Positions 1-6,643 of a stretch of 10,174 nucleotides of DNA are shown here, one piece after another. The notes under the pieces are model-generated. The model had not been told where the DNA came from. It saw only the letters and a program-made list of their open reading frames with translations, and did no database searches. Position 1 is the stretch's first letter. Each line of letters begins with the position of its first letter. This stretch comes from AP-15 sp036404275 (GTDB lineage: Bacteria > Pseudomonadota > Alphaproteobacteria > ATCC43930 > CGMCC-115725): the NCBI GenBank assembly GCA_036404275.1, contig DASXAM010000234.1, positions 1 through 10,174 of the forward strand, given 5' to 3'. The position numbers were made by a program, and so were the translations under genes.

Positions 1-1
1 C

Positions 2-496
2 CTGACCTTCACCGACAATTTGACCATCCACCTCGGCAACCACACCTTCGAGATCATCCACATGCCGGGCCACACCGCGCCGCAGACCTCGGTGCTGGTG
101 CCGGAGGAGGGGGTCGTCTTCACCGGCGACAACGTCTTCTACAAATGCCGCAGCTGGCTGCAGGAATGCGACCCGTGGGAGTGGCTGGCGGCGCTCGACA
201 GCATCGCGGCGCTCGACGTCGAGACCATCGTGCCGGGACACGGCGATCCCTGCACCAAGGCCTATTTGAAGGAGCAGGGCCAGATCGTCGCGAATTGGGT
301 CGGCTATATCGAGCGCTTTGTCGACCGCGGCATGGACCCCGACGACATCCTGAAGCAGCCGATCGAGGTCACTAGGCAGGACCCCTATCCGATCGGCCAG
401 CGGCTCTTCATGCACAACGAGCGGCTGACCGACATGATCGTCCGCAACCTGCACAAGCGCGTCCTCGACAAGAAGCAGCAAGCCGGCCTCGGCTGA
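2..496 (+). CDS. MBL-fold metallo-hydrolase, C-terminal part (5' truncated by window)
   Basis: The reading frame is open from base 2 to the TGA at 494-496, giving about 164 residues of a metallo-beta-lactamase-fold hydrolase. Visible metal-site elements are the MPGHTAP segment (His codon at 71-73), the FTGDN segment (Asp at 128-130) and the VPGHGDPC segment (His at 239-241). These match the third, fourth and fifth conserved motifs of the fold. The HxHxDH motif that must precede them lies upstream of the window. After the last motif comes an extension of about 85 residues, predicted helical, with a charged tail ending in KKQQAGLG. This resembles MBL proteins carrying a helical C-terminal cap, so the substrate could be a thioester, lactone or other ester; nothing here decides it. 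Only 49 bp separate it from the beta-helix gene on the same strand, so co-transcription is possible. It is not closely similar to the second MBL gene at 4375. Confidence 0.88.
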   Translation: MTFTDNLTIHLGNHTFEIIHMPGHTAPQTSVLVPEEGVVFTGDNVFYKCRSWLQECDPWEWLAALDSIAALDVETIVPGHGDPCTKAYLKEQGQIVANWVGYIERFVDRGMDPDDILKQPIEVTRQDPYPIGQRLFMHNERLTDMIVRNLHKRVLDKKQQAGLG

Positions 497-545
497 CGCG
501 GCAGGCGCTTCGGGCGCCGATGGAATCACGAGCACAGGCGGCGTG

Positions 546-2174
546 ATGCGTGGCTGTCGTTTGCCGTTGGCGCTCGGCCTGCTGCTCTTTGCGACCGGGT
601 TGGGAGGTTCGTCCCATGCCGGCGCGCCGCTGCCCTCGAGTGCATATTGGGGTCCGGGAAAGACGACTCTGACCTGCATTGACGTTGACGGCGACGGCTA
701 CGGCACCGGGCCGGGCTGCTCGGGACCGGATGCCGACGACGACGACCCTGCCGTAAACACCGTGGCGACGTGGCAGGCTAAGTATCGCAACCTTGACGCT
801 CTGCTTGCCAAGCGAGGCTATGCGGGAATCCTCCGGTATTGGTTTCTCGACTACGGGCGGGGTAGCGACGCGACATGCGCCCCCGGCCCTTCCGCCGTCG
901 CCCAAGCCCACCCTTGCCGCACCTGGCAACACATCCGCTCCGCCGGCATCCGGCCAGGGGATGTCATTATGCTTCGCGCCGGCATCACGCCACAAAAGAC
1001 AACCTTCCCGATTTCGGTCTCGGGCACGGCAGCCAACCCTATCGCGCTGATCGGCTATCCCGGAGAGCGCTTTACCCTCGATAGAAGCGGAGGACCAGAC
1101 GGCATATCCGGCGAGCGCATTTCGTATTTAATTTTGGATGGGCTCAAAATATCCTCCACCAATGATCTCGGCAATGAGGTAATCATAAACTACCCTCATC
1201 ACGTGACCATCCGTAATATGGAACTAGCCGGTGGATATACTCTGTTGCGCATGTTCGAAGATACACGAGACGTGTTAATAGAGCAGAATATTTTCCACGA
1301 CAGCCTTTCGACGGAAGGGATTTATTTGGGGTCGCGCGGATTGCCTGGCAACAACGTGATCTTCCAATACAACATTATTTTCAATGCGTCCAACCGCGAT
1401 AGCGGATATGCCTCGTTTCAATACAATGGCAGAATCAAGAACCTCACAATCCAAGGCAACATTGTCTATGGCGGCGAGCAATGTTTCTCTTGGCTGGAGG
1501 GAGTGAGCAACTCCTCGTTTCGCAATAATGTTTGCTTCAATAACAATAGAGCGCTATTGACTATTCATAATTATCCGGGCGATCAAAAGAGCGATTGCAC
1601 CTGCTCGACGAATGCCATTTGCCCCTACGACCAAACCAACAACGTGATCGAGAACAACACACTCGTGAGGCCCCAGTACAATCGATGGCACGACCTTGTC
1701 AGCGGAACGCCGTTTATCGTCAATAACGCATCCCATTGCACGTTGGGCGATCTCGGGCACAACACGTGGCGAAACAACATAATCTACGGTTATGGCTCCG
1801 ACATCTTAATGAGTTATAAAAACAGCGATCGAGTTGCGCGGAAATATATCGCGACCTCGGTGTTCGAAAATAACTTATGGTATCTGTCAGGTGAGAGCGA
1901 TAAGGTATTTCGGATCGGCGAAGCGACCAGCTTCACGGATTACACGCTAACGTCGTTCGCCCCGCTCGCGAAGATGTTTACGGGGAATATGCTCGCCAAT
2001 CCCTTGTTCAAAAGGTATTCGGAGAGCAACTACGCGGCACCGACGGCCGATAATTTTCATCTTCAGCCAGGGTCTTCGGCGGTGCGCGCTGGCGGGAGCT
2101 TCGGTTTGACAACCGATATACAACGTCTTCGGCAAACGGCGCCGCCAACGATTGGCGCCTACGCGCAGCCATAG
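546..2174 (+). CDS. Secreted right-handed parallel beta-helix protein with MopE-like acidic motif
   Basis: This 542-residue protein begins with a Sec-type signal peptide: basic MRGCR, a Leu/Ala-rich core, and a probable cleavage after SSHA at about residue 26. I prefer ATG 546 to the adjacent GTG 543 because AGG at 536-538 is then 7 nt away. Residues ~46-71 are acidic (DVDGDGYG, a Cys-containing linker, then DADDDDPAVN) and resemble the MopE-type putative metal-binding motif (PF11617). The rest is a ladder of beta-helix coils with regularly spaced Asn turns, e.g. NNVIFQYNIIF, NLTIQGNIVY, SSFRNNVCF, NNVIENNTLV, NTWRNNIIYG and SVFENNLWY. A Cys-rich loop, CTCSTNAICPYD, interrupts the helix. The C terminus has the ending common in such proteins: LQPGSSAVRAGG, then IGAY. 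The fold is typical of polysaccharide lyases, epimerases and surface adhesins. No catalytic residues are assignable, so I cannot tell enzyme from structural protein. Its middle is AT-richer than neighbouring genes. Confidence 0.85.
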   Translation: MRGCRLPLALGLLLFATGLGGSSHAGAPLPSSAYWGPGKTTLTCIDVDGDGYGTGPGCSGPDADDDDPAVNTVATWQAKYRNLDALLAKRGYAGILRYWFLDYGRGSDATCAPGPSAVAQAHPCRTWQHIRSAGIRPGDVIMLRAGITPQKTTFPISVSGTAANPIALIGYPGERFTLDRSGGPDGISGERISYLILDGLKISSTNDLGNEVIINYPHHVTIRNMELAGGYTLLRMFEDTRDVLIEQNIFHDSLSTEGIYLGSRGLPGNNVIFQYNIIFNASNRDSGYASFQYNGRIKNLTIQGNIVYGGEQCFSWLEGVSNSSFRNNVCFNNNRALLTIHNYPGDQKSDCTCSTNAICPYDQTNNVIENNTLVRPQYNRWHDLVSGTPFIVNNASHCTLGDLGHNTWRNNIIYGYGSDILMSYKNSDRVARKYIATSVFENNLWYLSGESDKVFRIGEATSFTDYTLTSFAPLAKMFTGNMLANPLFKRYSESNYAAPTADNFHLQPGSSAVRAGGSFGLTTDIQRLRQTAPPTIGAYAQP

Positions 2175-2218
2175 GGACGGCCGTCGTTCGACAAGGACCC
2201 ACTCGACCTTTGAATTCC

Positions 2219-2234
2219 GACCGCGATAGCGGTT
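2219..2234 (+). terminator. Short hairpin after the beta-helix gene (weak terminator candidate)
   Basis: ACCGC (2220-2224) and GCGGT (2229-2233) form a perfect 5-bp stem around a GATA loop, extendable by one G-U pair. It lies 45 bp past the beta-helix stop. There is no immediate U-tract; the nearest T-run is CTTTTCT about 20 nt later. As an intrinsic terminator it is marginal. Confidence 0.2.
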
Positions 2235-2345
2235 CCGCTGCCCTTCCTGTCCGCTTTTCTGCGAATGCCCTTGTTCGGACGTTCCTTGACCCCTAAGACA
2301 ACTCAGGGCGTGACGGTGCCATGCCGCGGTCGCCCCTCTGACGGT

Positions 2346-2350
2346 GGAGG
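2346..2350 (+). promoter_or_regulatory. Shine-Dalgarno site deciding the first DUF1326 start
   Basis: GGAGG stands 5 nt before GTG 2356. The alternative in-frame GTG codons at 2344 and 2350 overlap this site or lie upstream of it, so 2356 is the best-supported start. It also gives an N terminus the same length as that of the paralogue at 3731 (15-16 residues before the first motif Cys). Confidence 0.65.
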
Positions 2351-2355
2351 TGCAG

Positions 2356-2979
2356 GTGCCCGAGCAGAAATGGATGATGCGCGGCGAGTACATGGAGAGC
2401 TGCAACTGCGACTATCTCTGTCCGTGCATCTACACGAACCCGCAGGGGCCGGTCACCCATGACCACTGCACCGCGGTCCTCGTGTTCCGGATCGATGAAG
2501 GGGGAAGCGGCGAGGTTCGCCTCGACGGGCTCAAATTCGCGCTGGTGATCCGCTCCGGCAAAATCATGGCCGACGGCAATTGGGTCTTTGCCGGGGTTGT
2601 CGACGAGGCGGCCGACGCCGCCCAGCGCCGGGTGCTGGCCGAGATCGTCGGCGGCGATGCCGGCGGCCCGCCGGGCTTCATCCGGCAGAACCTGACCGGC
2701 GATTTTCGCGGCGTCGCCTTCAAGCCGATCGAGTTCGCGATGAGCGGCTACAACCGGCGCTGCGACATTCCCGACATCGCCCGCTTCGAGATCGAGGGGG
2801 TGCTGTCGCGCAACCGGAGCGGCGAGCCGTTCTACATCGACAATACCGGCCATCCCGCCGCCCGCCGGCTGGCGCTGGCGCGGTCGAAGGAAACTCATGT
2901 TCACGGCTTCGGCCTCGACCTCGATCTCGTCGGCCGCGGCAACAACGGCCATTTCGCCCCGTTCAGCTGGGCAGCCTAG
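2356..2979 (+). CDS. DUF1326 domain protein (copy 1)
   Basis: This 207-residue protein spans the full DUF1326 family length, from the GEYMESCNC start motif to the typical terminal NGHFAPFSW. It has no signal peptide or membrane segment and is probably cytoplasmic. The hallmark is C16-N-C18-x3-C22-P-C24, with a further Cys at 38 in an HDHC context (H35 and H37 adjacent). This clustered thiol/imidazole set looks like a metal or redox site, but the family's biochemistry is unknown to me. Other blocks shared with the copy at 3731 are GEVxLDGL, MADGNW, DExAD, GHPxA and NGH(F/Y)APxSW. GTG 2356 was chosen from Shine-Dalgarno spacing. It is the first gene of a four-gene plus-strand block; its UAG stop is followed directly, in the same frame, by the DUF2182 coding sequence. 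Family assignment is secure; the function stated is inference. Confidence 0.9.
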   Translation: MPEQKWMMRGEYMESCNCDYLCPCIYTNPQGPVTHDHCTAVLVFRIDEGGSGEVRLDGLKFALVIRSGKIMADGNWVFAGVVDEAADAAQRRVLAEIVGGDAGGPPGFIRQNLTGDFRGVAFKPIEFAMSGYNRRCDIPDIARFEIEGVLSRNRSGEPFYIDNTGHPAARRLALARSKETHVHGFGLDLDLVGRGNNGHFAPFSWAA

Positions 2980-2982
2980 ACG

Positions 2983-3720
2983 CTGAGCCGCGATCGCCTC
3001 GCCATCGCCGCCGCGCTCGTCGCCGTCAGCGCGCTCTCCTGGCTCTACCTCTGGCTGCAGCTGCGGCCGATGGCCGGGATGATGGAGATGGCGGCGCTGG
3101 CCCCGTGGACCGCCGCCGACTTCGCGCTCAACGCCGCAATCTGGTGGGCGATGATGCCGGGGATGATGCTGCCCTCGGCGATGCCGATGATCCTGACCTT
3201 CGCCGCCATCAACCGCAACAAGCGCAAGCGCGGCGGCCGCTACGTCCCGACCGCGGTATTCACCGCGGGCTACCTCGCCGCCTGGGGGCTCTTCGGGGTC
3301 TTCGCCACTTTCGTCGATTGGGGGTTCGAGCGCGCCCTTATGATCGCGCCGGCGACCGGCAGGCTGGGAACGGTCGCGGGCGGCCTCGTCGTGACCGCCG
3401 CCGGCCTCTACCAGCTGACCCCGCTCAAATCGGTTTGTCTGCGGCACTGCCGCTCGCCCTTCGCTTTCGTCCTCAACCATTGGCGCGACGGCTCGGCGGG
3501 CGCTTTGCGGATGGGGATAGAGCACGGGTTTTACTGCCTCGGCTGCTGCTGGCTCCTGATGGCGCTCTTGTTCGCGGCTGGGTTGATGAGCCTTTTCTGG
3601 ATGGCGGCGATCACCATCTTCATCCTGATCGAGAAGCTCTTACCGGCCGGGCAGTGGGTCGCGCGCGGCGGCGGCGCGGTCATGCTCGGGGCGGGCGTCT
3701 ATCTGTTCTGGCAGGCTTGA
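2983..3720 (+). CDS. DUF2182 predicted metal-binding integral membrane protein, non-canonical start
   Basis: The protein is about 245 residues if read from CTG 2983. It is a polytopic inner-membrane protein of the DUF2182 family (COG5486, predicted metal-binding membrane proteins). Visible motifs are the Met-rich MMPGMMLPSAMPM from about residue 57, C152-L-R-H-C156-R-S-P, and G-F-Y-C185-L-G-C188-C189-W in a late membrane segment. Met, Cys and His in these positions suggest soft-metal binding such as copper; this is not demonstrated here. The first membrane segment (LAIAAALVAVSALSWLYLWL) is encoded at about 2998-3057, before the first ATG at 3070. Starting at 3070 would delete it. Between the upstream UAG (2977-2979) and 3070 no in-frame ATG, GTG or TTG exists, only ACG 2980 and CTG 2983. 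I mark CTG 2983, but ACG (a one-base change from ATG) or readthrough are alternatives. The stop TGA is 10 bp before the next gene. Confidence 0.82.
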   Translation: MSRDRLAIAAALVAVSALSWLYLWLQLRPMAGMMEMAALAPWTAADFALNAAIWWAMMPGMMLPSAMPMILTFAAINRNKRKRGGRYVPTAVFTAGYLAAWGLFGVFATFVDWGFERALMIAPATGRLGTVAGGLVVTAAGLYQLTPLKSVCLRHCRSPFAFVLNHWRDGSAGALRMGIEHGFYCLGCCWLLMALLFAAGLMSLFWMAAITIFILIEKLLPAGQWVARGGGAVMLGAGVYLFWQA

Positions 3721-3725
3721 GGAGG
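3721..3725 (+). promoter_or_regulatory. Shine-Dalgarno site for the second DUF1326 gene
   Basis: GGAGG directly abuts the DUF2182 stop codon and stands 5 nt before ATG 3731. This is ideal spacing and supports translation from one polycistronic message. It contrasts with the DUF2182 gene, which has no comparable site. Confidence 0.75.
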
Positions 3726-3730
3726 CGGCG

Positions 3731-4360
3731 ATGGCGGCGGGAACCAGCTGGCAGCTCACCGGGGATTATTTCGAGAACTGCAACTGCAGCGTCGTCTGCC
3801 CGTGCCTGATCTCGTCGGCGCCGCCGCTGACCGCGCGGCCGACGCAAGGGAGCTGCGAGGTGGCGCTCGCCTTTCACATCGATCGCGGCCGCTACGGCGA
3901 GGTCCCGCTCGACGGGCTCAACCTGGCGCTGGTCGCGCGGACCCCGGGGCCGATGGCCGACGGCAACTGGTCGGCCGCGGTCTATATCGACGAGCGCGCC
4001 GACGATCGGCAGACAGCGGCGCTGGGCGCCATCTTCGGCGGCCAGGAAGGCGGGCCGATGGCGGCCTTTGCACCGCTGATCACGACCCACCTCGGTATGA
4101 AGAAGATGCCGATCGCTTATCGCATCAGCGGCAAGACCCGCTCCGCCGAAATCCCCGGCATCATGAGCATGGCGGTCGAGCCGCTGCCGACGATGCGGGC
4201 GGACGGCGAGATGTGGGTCGGCGCCGGCCACCCGGTGGCGCCCGACCGGATGGCGCTCGCGGTCGGCGGGGCCGGCAGCACCTTCAGCGATTACGGCATG
4301 CGCTGGGACAATTCCGGCAAGAACGGCCATTACGCGCCGATTAGCTGGTCGAACCAATAG
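3731..4360 (+). CDS. DUF1326 domain protein (copy 2)
   Basis: This is a 209-residue soluble protein and a paralogue of the product starting at 2356. The N terminus carries G-D-Y-F-E-N-C17-N-C19-x3-C23-P-C25, with the fifth Cys at 42 after a Pro-rich insertion (SSAPPLTARPTQGS) about four residues longer than in copy 1. The equivalent of the HDHC dyad is QGSC, so the two flanking His residues are absent. The shared blocks GEVPLDGL, MADGNW, DERAD, GHPVA and NGHYAPISW are all present, so it is full length. Overall identity to copy 1 looks modest and is concentrated in the motifs, implying old duplication or separate recruitment and probably distinct roles. It is translated from a strong Shine-Dalgarno site 10 bp after the DUF2182 gene and followed after 14 bp by the MBL hydrolase gene. 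Function is unknown; cooperation with the membrane protein in metal or redox handling is an inference from motifs and order. Confidence 0.9.
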   Translation: MAAGTSWQLTGDYFENCNCSVVCPCLISSAPPLTARPTQGSCEVALAFHIDRGRYGEVPLDGLNLALVARTPGPMADGNWSAAVYIDERADDRQTAALGAIFGGQEGGPMAAFAPLITTHLGMKKMPIAYRISGKTRSAEIPGIMSMAVEPLPTMRADGEMWVGAGHPVAPDRMALAVGGAGSTFSDYGMRWDNSGKNGHYAPISWSNQ

Positions 4361-4374
4361 CTGCGGCAAAGACG

Positions 4375-5226
4375 ATGAAGTGGCGGGTCGGCGCGGTCAC
4401 GATCACCAAGATCGTCGAGCTCGAGGTCACCGGCGGCAGCCGTTTCATCCTGCCGCAGGCGACCTACGAGGCGGTGCTGCCGATCGCATGGCTGCGGCCC
4501 GATTTCGCCGACGAGCGCGGCCGGCTGAGAATGAGCATACATGCCCTCGTCGTCGAGACGCCGGGCCGCCGCATCCTCGTCGACACCTGCCTCGGCAACG
4601 ACAAGGAGAACCGCCGCATCCCGAGCTGGAACCGGCTGCAGACGAGCTTTCTCGCCGACCTCGCCGCCGCCGGTCATCCGCGCCAGTCGTTCGACACGGT
4701 CGTGTGCACTCATCTCCATGTCGACCATGTCGGCTGGAACACGATGTTGGCCGGCGGCCGCTGGGTCCCGAGCTTCCCCAACGCGCGCTACCTGATGGGC
4801 CGGGTCGAATACCGGCATTGGACGATGCGGCGCGAGCGCGAGGACATGACGGCGGTGCTGGCCGATTCGGTGGCCCCGGTCTGGGAAGCGGGTCTCGTCG
4901 ATCTGGTCGAGACCGACCACCGGATCTGCGACGAGGTGAGCCTGGTCCCGACCCCCGGCCACACCCCGGGTCATGTCAGCGTGCGCATCTCATCGGCGGG
5001 CGAGGCGGCGCTGATCACCGGTGACTTCATGCACCATCCCTGCCAGATCGCGCGGCCCGAATGGTCCTCGACCGCCGACACCGACCCGGAGGAGGCGCGC
5101 GCGACCCGCGAGCGGATGCTGACGGAATTGGCCGGCGACGCGACCCTCGTGATCGGCACCCATTTCGCCGGCCGCACCGCCGGCCGCGTCGTGCGCGACA
5201 GCGACGCCTATCGCCTCGCCGTGTGA
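4375..5226 (+). CDS. MBL-fold metallo-hydrolase
   Basis: This 283-residue, probably cytoplasmic enzyme has a complete di-metal site. H113-L-H115-V-D117-H118 is the HxHxDH motif. H196 lies in PTPGHTPGH, D217 in TGDFMHH, and H263 in GTHFAG. That is every ligand of the classic two-zinc metallo-beta-lactamase site. The family includes lactonases, organophosphate-type esterases, thioesterases and oxidoreductases, and the HLHVDHVGWN context does not single one out. ATG 4375 follows the second DUF1326 gene by 14 bp with only a poor Shine-Dalgarno match, so translation may be coupled to the gene before. It appears to be the last gene of the block. It ends 5 nt from the end of the oppositely oriented monooxygenase gene, leaving no room for separate terminators between the stops. 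Confidence 0.9.
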   Translation: MKWRVGAVTITKIVELEVTGGSRFILPQATYEAVLPIAWLRPDFADERGRLRMSIHALVVETPGRRILVDTCLGNDKENRRIPSWNRLQTSFLADLAAAGHPRQSFDTVVCTHLHVDHVGWNTMLAGGRWVPSFPNARYLMGRVEYRHWTMRREREDMTAVLADSVAPVWEAGLVDLVETDHRICDEVSLVPTPGHTPGHVSVRISSAGEAALITGDFMHHPCQIARPEWSSTADTDPEEARATRERMLTELAGDATLVIGTHFAGRTAGRVVRDSDAYRLAV

Positions 5227-5231
5227 GGCCT

Positions 5232-6554
5232 TCAATCGAAGACGCTGTTCGGTCGGGGAAGGCCGTAATGCTCGCGCAAGGTCGTGCCCGCGTATTGGGT
5301 GCGGAAGAGGCCGCGGCGCTGCAGCAGTGGGATCACCTCGGCGGCGAACAGGTCGAGCTGCGCCGGCAATAGCGGCGGCATGATATTGAAGCCGTCGGCC
5401 GCGGCGTCGGCGAACCAGTCTTCGATCAGGTCGGCGACCTGCTCGGGGGTGCCGGCGGTCACATAATGGCCGCGGGCGCCGGCGAGGTAGCCCAGCAATT
5501 GCCGCAGGGTCGGCCGGTCGCGCCGCACCAGGTCGATGATCACCACGGTGCGGCTGCGCGCCGCCTCGACCGCGCCGGGGTCGGGGAAATCCTCGGGGGC
5601 GAGCGGCCGGTCGAGTGGCAGATGCGCGAAATCATGCCCGCCGAACCGGCCGGAGAGCCGCTGCCGCCCGACCTCCGGGTCGGCGAGGTCGTCCGTTTCG
5701 CGCGCCAGCCGCCGCGCCTCCGCCTCGGTCGAGCCGATCATCGCGCTGAGCCCCGGAAGGATCAGCACATGCTCGGGCCGGCGACCCTCGGCCACCGCGA
5801 GCCGCTTCAGGTCGGCGTAGAATTCCTGCGCCGTGCGCTTTTCGAGATAGGCGGTGAAGACCGCGTCGGCGTGGCGCGCGGCAAAGCGCCGGCCGGTGTC
5901 GGACGACCCCGCCTGCACCAGCACCGGCCGCCCTTGCGGGCAACGCGGCATGTTCAAGGGTCCGGCGACCCGGTAGAAATCGCCCCTGTGGTCGATCGGC
6001 CGGATGCGCTCGGGCCGCGCGTATTGTCCGCGGGCGCGGTCGTCCAGCACCGCATCCGCGGCCCAGCTGTCCCACAGCGCCTTGACCACCGCCATGAACT
6101 CCTCGCCGCGCGCGTAGCGGTCGGCGTGGCTGATTTGGCCGGCGCCGCCATAGTTGCGCGCCGCTGTGGCGAGCCAGGAGGTGACGATGTTCCAGGCGGC
6201 GCGGCCGTTGCTGATATGGTCGATCGAGGCGAACTGCCGGGCGAGGTTGAAGGGCTCGGTGTAGGTCGTGGATGCGGTCGCGATCAGCCCGATCCGGCTG
6301 GTCGAGACGGACAGCGCCGCCAGCACGGTGACCGGCTCGAGCCAGATCCGCGGTGCCTGCCCGACATCCTCGGCGAGCGCCAATTGGTCGGCGAGAAAAA
6401 CCGAGTCGAAGAGCGCCGCCTCGGCCCGGCGCGCCAGATCCTGGTAGTAGCGGATGTCGGTCAGCGCCAGCGGCGAGGCGGCCGGATGCCGCCATGAGGC
6501 CTCGTGGTGGCCGCGGCTGTGAAGAAACAGATTGAGGTGCAATTGCCGCGTCAT
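5232..6554 (-). CDS. NtaA/SnaA/DszA-family FMN-dependent monooxygenase (LLM class)
   Basis: This 440-residue luciferase-like TIM-barrel monooxygenase uses reduced FMN and O2. Diagnostic segments of the NtaA/SnaA/DszA branch are HISNGRAAWNIVTSW (residues ~113-127), PVLVQAGSSDTGRRFAARHA (~210-229) and GHYVTAGTPEQVADLIEDW (~362-380), followed by DGFNIMPP. Length fits the family (about 430-460). Known members oxidise nitrilotriacetate/EDTA, dibenzothiophene sulfone, dimethyl sulfide or pristinamycin intermediates; the substrate here cannot be inferred. No flavin reductase partner or sulfonate transporter is in the window, so reduced flavin must come from elsewhere. I chose ATG at 6552-6554 because GGGAG (6562-6566, minus strand) lies 7 nt upstream and the product begins MTRQLHLNLF, a normal first beta strand. 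An upstream in-frame extension to 6626 is possible but unsupported. The 187-bp leader contains two inverted repeats. Confidence 0.92.
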   Translation of the reverse strand: MTRQLHLNLFLHSRGHHEASWRHPAASPLALTDIRYYQDLARRAEAALFDSVFLADQLALAEDVGQAPRIWLEPVTVLAALSVSTSRIGLIATASTTYTEPFNLARQFASIDHISNGRAAWNIVTSWLATAARNYGGAGQISHADRYARGEEFMAVVKALWDSWAADAVLDDRARGQYARPERIRPIDHRGDFYRVAGPLNMPRCPQGRPVLVQAGSSDTGRRFAARHADAVFTAYLEKRTAQEFYADLKRLAVAEGRRPEHVLILPGLSAMIGSTEAEARRLARETDDLADPEVGRQRLSGRFGGHDFAHLPLDRPLAPEDFPDPGAVEAARSRTVVIIDLVRRDRPTLRQLLGYLAGARGHYVTAGTPEQVADLIEDWFADAAADGFNIMPPLLPAQLDLFAAEVIPLLQRRGLFRTQYAGTTLREHYGLPRPNSVFD

Positions 6555-6561
6555 CTCAGTG

Positions 6562-6566
6562 CTCCC
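6562..6566 (-). promoter_or_regulatory. Shine-Dalgarno site for the monooxygenase gene
   Basis: Read on the minus strand this is GGGAG, 7 nt before the ATG whose first base is 6554. It fixes the start at MTRQLHL rather than the upstream in-frame ATG at 6626. Confidence 0.6.
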
Positions 6567-6615
6567 GATTGGCACGCGCCGGCCAGCGGCGCGAGCCTGG
6601 CGCCGAGCCTCGAAC

Positions 6616-6636
6616 AGACGATACACTCAATCGTCT
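6616..6636. repeat. Inverted repeat in the monooxygenase leader, AGACGAT/ATCGTCT
   Basis: AGACGAT (6616-6622) and ATCGTCT (6630-6636) are perfect 7-bp complements separated by 7 nt. The repeat lies 62-82 bp upstream of the monooxygenase start codon. The arm length and spacing fit either an RNA hairpin or a dimeric regulator site. There is no T-tract on the minus strand, so it is not a clear terminator. Confidence 0.4.
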
Positions 6637-6643
6637 CGGCCGG

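Larger units (their letters stand above)
2175..2355. other. Intergenic region upstream of the DUF1326/DUF2182 block
   Basis: These 181 bp lie between the beta-helix stop and the first DUF1326 gene. They contain one short inverted repeat (annotated separately) and a weak sigma70-like pair: TTGTTC at 2271-2276, 17 bp, then TAAGAC at 2294-2299. That match is too poor to call a promoter with confidence. A promoter for the four-gene block should nevertheless lie here, since the block is compact and this is its only substantial upstream gap. No coding pattern was recognised. Confidence 0.4.

Noticed and set aside
2293..3525. A 410-codon open frame on the minus strand across the DUF1326 and DUF2182 genes
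   Set aside because: Its translation is low-complexity Arg/Gly/Glu/Ala sequence with no recognisable motif, while the plus-strand genes beneath it have clear family motifs. It is a GC-driven antisense frame.
5213..5229. GCCTC-N7-GAGGC hairpin at the end of the MBL gene as an intrinsic terminator
   Set aside because: The stem is only 5 bp, it spans the stop codon, and it is not followed by a T-tract on either strand.
5466..6497. A 343-codon open frame on the plus strand opposite the monooxygenase gene
   Set aside because: Arg/Gly/Pro-skewed product without motifs; the minus-strand monooxygenase has diagnostic segments along the same stretch.
6555..6626. Upstream extension of the monooxygenase to the in-frame ATG at 6626
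   Set aside because: The extra 24 residues (Arg/Ala-rich) do not match the family, and the Shine-Dalgarno site at 6562-6566 lies inside the extension, positioned for the downstream ATG.
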